This document shows, one piece after another, positions 53,864 to 64,000 of a stretch of 64,000 nt of DNA. This DNA comes from Valencia hispanica. Taxonomy: Eukaryota > Chordata > Actinopteri > Cyprinodontiformes > Valenciidae. The stretch lies in contig OY747702.1 of NCBI GenBank assembly GCA_963556495.2, forward strand, positions 45,458,680 to 45,522,679, read 5' to 3'. The notes beneath the pieces are model-generated. The model was given only the letters and a program-made list of their open reading frames with translations, had not been told where the DNA came from and did not search any database. Each line of letters opens with the position of its first letter. The first letter of the stretch is position 1. A program made the position numbers and the translations under genes.

Positions 53864-54501
53864 AGTTTATGCTTCTCCGTCTGCGGAGGTGCGGAGACAC
53901 GCAGTCCCATTATCCATCTACGCAAAGGCTCTCCAACCGGCACGCGAGCACGGATGGAGTAGAGTCTAATTTCTTAACTCTCCGTCAAACGCAACAGAGA
54001 GCACACGTCTGTGATTGGTCACCCCAACATCATTTCACCAGAACGGTGCTCCATAGTCGATGTAATTAGTAGTTGATGTAGTTTTTGGACACAAGATGCT
54101 TTATATTGCAAGGCCAGTTTATCTAATATGGTCTTTTGGTGATTTTGAACAACAAGAGTTTCAGAGAACAAAACAGACCGCTGTGTTTGCTTGCTTATAT
54201 GCGTTTTTAGAGTACTCCATGAGCTGCACTTCTAGTAAAAAGCTTTCCAGCTCAATCAAAACTCGCGCTGTTTGCCATTGCTGCTTAAGTGGATGTACGT
54301 TTACAAGCTGAAGTAAATAAACTTTCGTTGACCAGAGACGTCACTGCAATGGTTGGCAGATCCACCCGAAAAGGTCTATACCCCCTGCTGTCCTGGTGGG
54401 GAATTGCTTTGCAACACTGACACACCAACGGAGAAGTATAAAAGAAAAACGTCTCTGTCACTACGTGTGGGTGCAAACTTGCTGACGAAGAAGCATAAAC
54501 T
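53864..54501. mobile_element. MITE, PIF/Harbinger-like by appearance
   Basis: Inverted termini AGTTTATGCTTCTCCGTC (53864-53881) and AGTTTATGCTTCTTCGTC (complement of 54484-54501) match at 17 of 18 positions. A short direct ttaagc lies near both outer edges (53856-53861, 54502-54507). The 638-bp interior is more GC-rich near its left end and has no transposase. Confidence 0.65.
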
Positions 54502-54507
54502 TTAAGC

Positions 54508-57500
54508 ATTACTCTCGCATGGTTAAACTAAGGTTATTACAACAACCCTTCTGGTTCATAAAAATAATAGCACTTGCTGTTGAATAATTGAGAAATTCAA
54601 CATTAACTGCAACATTAGCTGTTATTTGCAGCTATTTTAAATGTTGAAGTGTTAAAATTAGGCCTAAGAACCAGTTAGGAATTCATAACCTGAAAAAAGC
54701 AGCCTTATAGGCAGACCTTGTCATGCAAATCATGTGAGAATGGTAATTTTAGTCATTAGAGAATAAGGAGGGGCTTGCCCCTGAAAGACTTGATTTGCCT
54801 TTGACCTGGAAGAAGTGACTCGTGTACATCTGTGGTCTAAACTTCGCTGGGAGGTATGAAGCTCTGCCAGGGCTAAATGAAGACTGGGAGAGAGCGTCTC
54901 CTCGAGCAGAGGCTTTAAAGACGAGAATGGAATTTAATCTCTCCTCCTGAGAGCGTTGTACTTTCCCACTCAGACTTTAAATGAACAATGCTTGTTTATA
55001 CTGCCTGATGCACTATTTTGGTACAAAAATGAAGCTTTTTATGGGAGGCTTGACATCAGACATAGCAGAACTTAGTTATGTCTTCAGACACAAAAGTTTA
55101 GAAATGTCTTCAATGATCACATTCCACTTCTCCTTTGGTTGCACTTCTTGTCAGTTTCCCTCTGACATTACATGACATATCCTTCACCCACATTCGCTAC
55201 TAACTTGTACCAGCACACCCAGACTGTCCTTTTCAATCCGTATGAGGGCAACGAATAACGGTAACACAAATTAAAACCGAGCAGAAGACTTACAAACTGA
55301 CCTGTGAATCTTGCATTCACAGGAACAGCATCACTGAACTGTGGGTTTCTGCTGCTTCCTGTCTGTTAAACCACACTCAGAACAAAATTTCTCTCTCTGT
55401 GTAACAACGGAAAGTTCTCAACTCCCCCTCCTTCCTTCTCAAACAACAAACCAATACTCTGATAGGTTCAAGTTTACCAGACATGTAGCATTTCCTACTT
55501 CGAATCATATAGCTACATAGATTTATCTGCAATAGTGACGTAAAACCTGTAAGTGGTTACGCATTTTTAAAAATAAATCAAAGGCTGTTTCATCAGAAGT
55601 CGTTACATTTAGATTTAGTTTGTAAAATAGCAAAACTTTGATCAGATTTACAAGAGCCATCTACAGAAGAGATGTCGGATTTTTATCTTCTGACATTTTC
55701 ATGTTTCAGCACACTGACGTATTAAAAAGGATCTCAAAGGTTCTCAGAGTTGTAATTGTCATTGAAAGACATCTCCAGCCCACATTTATGACACAAGGCA
55801 GAAACTAACAGCACAGCTAAACCCCAAACCATTTGCACAGGCTCACATCCCTAACTTGGCTCTGAGTCAGTTTCAAGTGAATTCTGAGAACGAAATACTA
55901 AGTTCCTGTCAACGGGGCTAGCTCGTATGACAGATTCCAACATAGGTAAACCAACGCACAAATAGACGGTGTGCAATCAGAGGAACCCACAAAACTGCTA
56001 AAAAAAACTGTTTTGAATTCCAAGTCCTTCAAAAACTATAGGAGCACCTCTCTTTAACTAAAATTCAACAAAACACAACCAATCCTTCAGTTAAAAGTGT
56101 TATTAAATTTAGCCGTCAATATATCTATACTGTGAAAAACAAGTTAGAGTCAGACTAGCCTATTTCTGTAGTGTGGCAACAGGCCACATGTCACTGATAG
56201 GAAGAACCGCAAAAAGTTGTGAAAACGGGACAGGAAGTTGCAGAAAAGTCTCTGAAAAGACAACTATGGTGTTAAACCATCGCAGCGTGATGTGCTGCGT
56301 GCTGTTTTTGATGTCAACAAGGCTGTTTCAGGTTTATCAGCAGATCTGGGTGTTTTATTTAAGGCTTGGAGTGGGGATTATCAGCATGAGTTAGTGCAGA
56401 TAGAGCTCTCTACTTTCTGATTGACACTTGAGGAAACATCTCTTTAGTCTCATCCTAAAGCTGAAGTATTCTGCCACAAGTGATGTGACATTAAATACAC
56501 AAAAAGTCACAGTGAGCCAAAAAAAAGGCAACGAAGTATAGTAAAATATCCATAGTCCAAAATGTATCCGTCGATCAGAACTCAACCCTATGATAGTAAG
56601 CTTCAGCTAACATGGCTTGTCCACCATTGTCCGTTTGATTGGCTAAAAGCAAGTTTTGGTTGGCGCAGGCCTCATTGTGAGACAATAAGCAAAATACAGT
56701 GTAGCATAGCAATATGACAAGAGCACCACAATATTTCAACCCACAATAGTCCTCACAATAATTAATGTGTGCAATATTACAATTGCACTCAACTGTTGTC
56801 AAAGCAGGTACGGTTCAACTTGATACAAAGTTGGTTAGAAATGTCCAGTAGTAGTTGGCACCATGTCGTGCCCAAAAATGTTTCGCACAACACAACGGAA
56901 AAAAGTTACAAAACGGTAAAAAGGGCAAAATAACCAGCAACCACTTTCAAACACCAATCACACTAAAGACAACCGTATTGCTAGGGATGGGTGCTGCTTA
57001 TTTCATACCTAAACTGTTTTGGTCGTTTTGTACTGACCCCTTTTTGGGTACCAAATGGTGACGTTCACCACAGGCAGTTTCCATTCAACTCTGCATCAAC
57101 TTGTACCGACTAGGGGGACCTTCTGTACCCATTGCTAATATAATTTATAAGAAAAATTTCTATATTGGGTTTTATTCTTCTGTATGTATATGTAGTTAAA
57201 TGACTCCAATAAAGGGTTTTGTTTTTTAAAAGCAGGTAGATATTTACAGGAATTTGGTTTGATCCGGGTTCATATTTTAGATAAGTCAAGATTTTTTTTT
57301 TCTGACCAATTGTTTTAGTAATTTATGAAAATACTTTAAAACCGCTCTGCCACAGTTTGAGTACAAGGGTATCAAGTAGTTTTTTTCACACATATGAAAT
57401 AAATGTAGGATGGGATGAAACGGTAATATGACCAAAACATTTTTTCTTCTATTATTTTCCAAATCAAAAGGTTCCTGCCCCTCTCCATAAACATTAGCAT

Positions 57501-58299
57501 ATCAGTCACTAAAATATATATCGTTGTTGGTGTAAAGGGCAGTAGAAGTTGACCCAACTGTCCAAATATACTTTTGGCTTGTAGAGTTTGGATGAATGAT
57601 ACCCTAGATATTTCAGCCACCAAATTCAAACTCAATTCAATACAATTCAAATACTGCATCCAGGCAGTCCTTTGATGCTCATAAGCCTCACATGCTTCTA
57701 ATTCATATGTTGATTTGGTATGCATTGGCATTTTTACACTTCTTACATGTAAGCAAACCATTCTGTACTCATTTACTTAAACCATACATAGGTATCAGTT
57801 TATTTTTCATTGTAGTTTGGTATTTTCATGAATTTTGGGAGTAAACGATCATAAAAATGCTCAAATCTGAATTGCAATTGAACTCCTTTTGAAACATTGA
57901 TTCTAAAAAACAAGAATAGCCTATAGGTAGATAAAAAAAACATGGAAGTCTGTACGTGTGTGTATGTTGCATCTCACTGCCCTGCTTACACACTTTCTTT
58001 CCTGAGATATTATATGTTTCGTCTTGACTCCGCTGTTGTTTTGGCTACTGTGTGGCAACCATTTGATGCCTAAAGAGTTGGAAAATGTTCATTTTCCCTT
58101 ATTAAACCGGACCCCATATCTCATTGACTAGTAAATGAGGCTCGAAAAGAAAAAAAAAACCTCTTTGTGAAGATAAAAACGGACTCAAGGATGATTTTTC
58201 TATTCCCAATACCATTAGATCAGGTCAATTTCAACCTTGGAGGGATTTTGCACAGCCGATGTAAACATGCAACTGGAGCTCAAAGTGTTTGCATTCATA
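54508..58299. other. Gene-free DNA
   Basis: AT-rich sequence without recognised exons. A segment near 55300-55440 has exon-like and ETS-site-like features on - (see findings). Confidence 0.3.
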
Positions 58300-58580
58300 C
58301 TAGGTATGTGTCTTGGCAAGAATCTGGCGATGCAATATGTATCACAATACAGGGTGGACAATACGATATATTGCGATATATATATATAAAAACTGTCACA
58401 ACATTCTAAACACTCCAACCTGTTTCATACTACTAGTCATACTTTTCATTTTACTACAAAAATTACTATCATGTGTAATGGTTCCATTCAAATTCTAAAA
58501 ATAAGAATACATTGCTTTTAAATATCAATGCAATATCGTGACATGAAATATTGTCATATATCAGCATATCAATATTTTCT
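58300..58580. repeat. Decayed hAT-type terminal repeat ('gatatattgcgatatat')
   Basis: gcaatatgtatcacaatac, gacaatacgatatattgcga, then aatgcaatatcgtgac and gtcatatatcagcatatc form the typical degenerate palindromic words of a fish hAT remnant. No clear ends. Confidence 0.45.
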
Positions 58581-59819
58581 TACATTCCTAATTCATATCA
58601 GTACCAACATGTTACAGCACAAGCCCATGGCCCAGATACCAGCAAGAGAGTATATAAAACCCAGAAAAAAATACCTGCAGAATATTCTAAACTTGAATAC
58701 AAACAAGGTGAAAGGGGGCTCCTCTTTCTTTATTAAATTCAACATAATCTACCTTTTACACAAATGAAACAACGGCTTGTGACCTTCAAAGGACAAAAAT
58801 CTAATTGGAGTTCATCTACGGTGTGAACTTTGCCAGAAGAATTTCCACAGGATAGCTGATTTTACAGCACACTTTGAGGTATGTGCTCAGATAGAGCACA
58901 CAAGTCTCAGGGCTCCAAGTCAGAGTCAAGGCTGGATAGGGGATCCGGCTCCGCATACCAAACAGGTCTGGACACACGCAGGCTGGTGTGTCCACCCACC
59001 GTCAGGTATGCAGAAATATCTAACAGGGAACACACCTTGGGATGGAAGAGAGAGAGAGCAGACAGATAAACTATAACAATTTCTGTTTTGTTGTTTAGTA
59101 GCTATGTGACAAGCTCTTCTGACAGTAGCATTCTGCCATTTTGGGAATCACTGCATTTGCTGTTTTCCCCCAGAGAGAGTTGAATGAGGTATACTGTGGT
59201 GGAAAAATATTTACATAAAGCACTACAACATAGCTAGCTGAAAAGTGGAACTCAGATGAAACCATGTTTGAATTGCAAGCAGGGAAAACTAGTGAAATTT
59301 GCCATTTGTTGAGCTATGAACTAGAGCAACAACAGTGTATCTCAGAATGTTCTGGATTCAAACAGTAAAAGAGAAAGTGCTGTCAAATAATATTTAAGTG
59401 GCATTGACTTAATCAGATTACAAAAAATTAGAAATGCAAATCATTATGTTACTTTCACTACATTTTAAATGTATAGCAGAAAGATTTTCAGGTCACGGTT
59501 GGTGGGTAACCTTTGACCTTCCAAGTTGAAGTTACGGTTTAAGGTTTTCAAGTTTATAGTGTTAAAAGATCACAAAATACACCAATAATCATGTAAGCTA
59601 ACCAAATGACTAGCTACATGAACCAACCCATTACAAAATGGCCAGTTATTTCTTTTGCAGATATAACACAAAGTATCATATAAATACCAAAGGAAACAAA
59701 AACATTAAACATTGCACTTTATTTTGGTTAGTGGATAAATATAAGCCAACTTAACACAAGCAAACATGCAATCTTTTCTCCAAATGTGTATCCTTACATT
59801 TAAATAAAATGTTCTAAAT

Positions 59820-60065
59820 GGTAAATGGACTGAACTTATATAGCGCCTTTCTAGTCATGCTGACCACTCAAAGCACTTTACACTGCAGCCACATTCATCC
59901 ATTTGCACTCACAAACGCGCACCCAATAATAAACCGATACAGTGATTCGGTAGGCAACTTGGGTCGAAGTGCCTTGCCTCAAGGCACATTAATATGCAAC
60001 AGGCAGAAACTGGAATAGAACGTACCACCCTCCTGTTACAAGCCAACTACTCTCCCTACCAAGCC
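59820..60065. repeat. Dispersed 'tatatagcgcctttctagtc' repeat
   Basis: aacttatatagcgcctttct, gaccactcaaagcactttac and ccttgcctcaaggcac are words of a repeat found widely in fish genomes. Non-coding. Confidence 0.6.
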
Positions 60066-60404
60066 ATACTCACCCTAAACATAAAACTAAATCAATAGAA
60101 AATGGTTAATCCAAATATTAAAGAAATTATAAAAAAATAAGATTAAAAATAGGTCGTATTTTATAAGTGGGGCAGCAAAGGCAACATTTAGACTGCTGCA
60201 ATTTTCTAATAGCATGCAACACCCTTTTATTTACTGATTGAGCTATTTATCATAATGCTTCAGCTGTTGCAAATAGGCAAGTTAGTGACTTGTGGTTTCA
60301 AATCACGGAAGTTTTATCATCCCAGTTCTGTGTTTTCATAAATAGCCACAGAAAGTGCCAGAATAACTGGGAATCTCTCTTGTTGTATAGAGTATAAAGT
60401 AATT

Positions 60405-60460
60405 CAATTTAAATTCAAATTCAAAAATACTTTATTGATTCCAGAGGGAAATTAAGTTAA
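60405..60460 (-). mobile_element. LINE 3' tail fragment
   Basis: aaattcaaaaatactttatt followed by gattccagagggaaatt is nearly identical to the 3' tail of the LINE at 11192. Only the tail is present. Confidence 0.65.
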
Positions 60461-60465
60461 GTAAC

Positions 60466-60570
60466 ACTGCCCCTCCCCCATTGTTGCTGCACACTGCTGG
60501 ACTGCTGGCTGAAAGAAGGCTTCAATACTTTTGCCTCGCCCACAAGACAAATTTTGATTTTTAGAAATAG
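60466..60570 (+). repeat. Dispersed repeat pair, copy 1
   Basis: actgcccctcccccattgtt, gctgcacactgctgg, gctgaaagaa and acaagacaaattttga recur in the same order at 62196-62285. Confidence 0.6.
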
Positions 60571-63500
60571 TTTCAGTTTTTTTATGACGTGGACGGCTGC
60601 ATGTCTGTTTTTATTATCAAAACAACAGTAAATATATATAGATAACATTACTGAAACAGCTAAATAATAGTTTGTTTTTATCTTTAACAATAGCCATTAC
60701 ATAATGTTATACATTTCTGTTTTACTTTCTTGAGCAAATACTGTAAAAATTTACATTTGTTTCATTTTTAATGAAGGTTATCATACATTAGTCATCTCAC
60801 TCTGGCCAATGACTAGTTGGAAAGCTAAACACAGCAGTTTGCACCTTCTGCAGAGTTGTTCTTACAACTTCTGCAGATCCTGTTTTGGTTTAAGAGATTA
60901 TAATAACTTAATCAGCTCTTCCCATATGATCACTGGTGAAACCTTACAGATAGGACCACTAGCACTGAGACAGCTCAGCTCCCCCTCCACGACATCTTAT
61001 CTGATTTCACACAATTGGATACTGGGTCAGCGCGGTGTAAGGTATCACCCTCCAACATTTCCATCTAATCTTGAAGCCAGTAAATGTGGCCCGTTCCAGG
61101 ATCTGAGCAAAGAAGTGCAGAGTCACTGCATTTCGAGATACCAGGCGCATACTTTAAATACAGACAGAAGAAAAACTCGCACAGCAATGTGAATGAGTTA
61201 ACATACCAAAAGTACAACTCATGACCATAAGAGTGGCATGCTTTAAGTTTTACGATGTTACTTCTAGATTTAGCACTTGAGCTTGATTTTAAAGTTTTCT
61301 ATAAGTCACCTTGCCAACATATTTAATCTAGCACACCCGTCAAACAATGGTTTATATTACCCATATGGAGAAGTGTTTGAGATGTGAGCCGGAAGCAGAA
61401 GGACAGTCTGTCAGGGTAGGTCAATATTTGAGAGAGCTTTATGAAATATACTTGTTTATGATAGTTAGCCGATGAGGAAGGTGCAGCGTGGATGTAGGAG
61501 ATGAGGACAATAAACTACCTGTTTAGACACAGAAGTGCAGAGCGGGGTTCATTTAACAAAATATTTAAACGGTGGTATTGTTTCACTATATTAAGGATGT
61601 AACAATAATTACTTGTGAAGCAGAGGCCGAACATAAGAACATGATTTTAAGCAAACATGAAGGTTTCCAGGAAGATAGACACACGTAAGGGATACGTTTA
61701 TCCTCTGATGCTACTTTGAATAAAGAGGTTCGACAACCAATCTCCAGAGGGGCTGGGGTTGTGTTATCCTGATGAGAATCACAATGCAAAAACGCAAAGG
61801 TAAACAAGGAGTGGCTGTTGCTTGGGAACACACTGAGGGAGAGGGCTGTAAAGCAGGTCCTGTAGTACGGGAAAAAGAGAGAGCAGGTGGGCCTCATTTA
61901 GCTCGAAAGGTAAGCGTTTTGTGTTTGCGAGGACGTGCAGAGGACAAAGCGGATGGATCCTCAAACTGCTTCCAACAGTATAGTAAAACCCACTTTGCAA
62001 TTGGAGTCCCAAAAACTAATTAGCAAAATTTGAAGTCAGAAGTGAGCGTGGACTAGTTAGCGGTGGTAAGGTGGTATACCGCAAAAATTTTACATCACAC
62101 TAGTCTACAAATTAAAGAGCTTTGAATGAGGCTCCAGAGAAAGTTTTGGAATGATTGCCGGTTTTCCCTGGTGTATGGCTCGGTGTGTAACACAGCACTG
62201 CCCCTCCCCCACCTGTTGCTGCACACTGCCGGTCAGCAGCCATGAAAGAAAGCTACAACTCTTTCAAATTAAGACAAATTTGGCTGTTTGGCAATATCTT
62301 CGGTCGTAATAAACTTCGACAGTCAAGGTTTGGAAACAAAAAGATCAACATCAATCACTCTTGTTAAGGTAATGCTATTTAAAAACCACAGATGTTTTAC
62401 ACTGGTCTCACTTTATAAAAAGCAATGCATGTTGAATGTTCCTATCAAAGTTGTTCCAACTTTACATTTTTTATTCCGTCTATGTGTGAAAACCAAAATA
62501 ATAATAAATGAATGTTATAAATACCAACATTATAACTAATAATTATTGTGTTATTATTTTAGAAGCTTGAAAAATAATAACTAGTTAGTACCATGAAACC
62601 GTGGTCTTTATACTAAGGGTTATTTTTCTAAGAAGTTCAAAAAAAGATTGTTATTTCTACTTTACGACATCACAACTTCTCTGAATAATGTTTCAAAGAT
62701 AACAGTTTTACTTTCTGCAGAATATAAATGGGGAAAATGCTAGACAGTAGAGTTAACTGTTTGCAGCATGTACAATGTATAGTTTTCATAGTTTTTGTGT
62801 GTATTTTCCTGAAGAAGAAAAAAGACTGCATTTTAAAATCAGTCCTTTTTGGATGCAGCACAGTGTGAAAGCTTTGACACCAAGGCTATACATGAAAGCA
62901 ACATTAATAGACTAAAATTTGTACATATTTCTAATTTGAGCGTTATTAAAAGCCATGGTGTTCAAGCATTTACATCAAAAAGAGGTACTGTCGTCCTTAA
63001 ATATCACTGCAGACCAACTTCAAAGAAAATACAACATTGGCAAGAGACCCACATCATTATAGTTCTAGACGCAAGACTGATTAAAAGGATGTAGTGTGCA
63101 GATAAAATTGAGCGTAAAGACAAACATTTAGCTGATAAATACACTGTTGGGGCAGCATATTTTACTGAGACCTTTACATTCCTAAGTTTAGCCAGTTATT
63201 TGGAGCCATGAGCAAAGAATGCCATAAGCATGGCAATTTTTCCATATGGGAATCTGCTGCTGGTGCTTGCAGACACAGACACCACTGCAGCTGGGTGTCT
63301 GGGACCAAAATGTCTGGAAAACATGTGGGGAATCAATTTCCCTCAGTGCTTAGATCAAAACAGCTCATACTGTACCACACGATGTTTAAATGAGCACAAG
63401 ATAAAACCTATTCCAGTCCTAATAAGTCAGTTTTATGTTCACACACATCTCACACAGGGGAGAGGATTTCTGCATGACGTTACCTCAAGCAGGGTGGAAC

Positions 63501-64000
63501 CACATAATGGGAAAGAACAACACTGCACCGTGAATGTGTGTTCAGGCCACTTCAGAAAAGTAGGCATAAAGGCATAAATACATATTTCTACAACCTATGC
63601 AGTAACAAATAACTTGCTTGAAGACGGGGCCTAACAAAAATGTCAAATGGAATTTTTTTTAATGATGCATGCTGCTTTTATCTGGGATTAAATAAACTTG
63701 CGTCTCAAAGCTGCCTTCACCCACGCAAACGTGGCAAACAACGCATGGCAGATAAATATTTATCAAGATGCATGAGGACATTAGGTATAAAATTAAAAAA
63801 GGTTTGGAAAATTGTCTGTATTGTGGTTTTTACCGTCTGTGCAAATGATTTGAAGCTCAGCTAATACGGAATCTGATTACACTTTTCTCTTTTCAACATA
63901 ATGTCTGACAGAAGTAGTGCTACGATGTTTCACCTGGCTAAAAATGCATTATTGTAAGTAAATGTCTTTGATTAAAACAAAGATTAGTACAATGTCCGAT
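60571..64000. other. Gene-free DNA at right end of window
   Basis: Apart from the repeat copy at 62030-62285, this is AT-rich sequence in which no exon, RNA gene or transposon is recognised. Confidence 0.35.
62030..62285 (+). repeat. Dispersed repeat pair, copy 2
   Basis: actgcccctcccccacctgt, gctgcacactgccgg, catgaaagaaagc and ttaagacaaatttgg match copy 1. This copy extends further left through ggtggtaaggtggtataccg, a word typical of hAT-type element ends. Confidence 0.55.

Overview
This is vertebrate nuclear DNA, almost certainly from a teleost fish. It is AT-rich, intron-dominated and packed with decayed transposons typical of fish: Tc1/mariner fossils, L2- and Rex1/CR1-like LINE fragments, hAT elements, TTAA-flanked MITEs and 'tatagcgcc' dispersed repeats. 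Sequence similarities to known families are judged by eye from memory of those families; no search was run.

Two host genes are supported. On the + strand the window opens in the tail of tenomodulin (tnmd): a likely penultimate-exon fragment at 1-64, a 6.86-kb intron, and the terminal coding exon at 6926-7135 followed by a poly(A) signal at 7317. On the - strand lies a complete coding set for an ELF-subfamily ETS transcription factor, best matching ELF4. It has eight coding exons between 47331 and 30556 that join in frame to exactly 1944 nt (647 residues plus stop), with intron phases matching at every junction. The first coding exon also carries about 250 nt of 5' UTR with one upstream ORF. 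The two genes are convergent and about 21 kb apart. TNMD and ELF4 are both X-linked in human but lie in different bands, so the proximity is a point of synteny to check.

Layout. 1-7345: tnmd tail, whose last intron holds two Tc1-like fossils, one invaded by a MITE and one by a THAP-domain fragment. About 8389-14156: a decayed copy of a multi-exon teleost multicopy gene, broken by frameshifts, a LINE insertion and a TTAA MITE, possibly enclosed by short terminal inverted repeats. 15570-23035: dispersed repeats, a GC-rich island and a 1-kb purine-rich minisatellite. 26421-27667: a hAT element with a transposase remnant. 28790-47582: elf4 with Tc1, L2 and hAT-MITE insertions in its introns. 47583-64000: no gene recognised; scattered repeats and AT-rich DNA. 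The elf4 promoter and first non-coding exon were not identified.

No tRNA, rRNA or CRISPR was found. The most unusual items are the possible gene-carrying TIR unit around 8.4-14.2 kb, the apparent loss of two cysteines in the tenomodulin C-terminal domain, and the elf4 5' leader with a single uORF.
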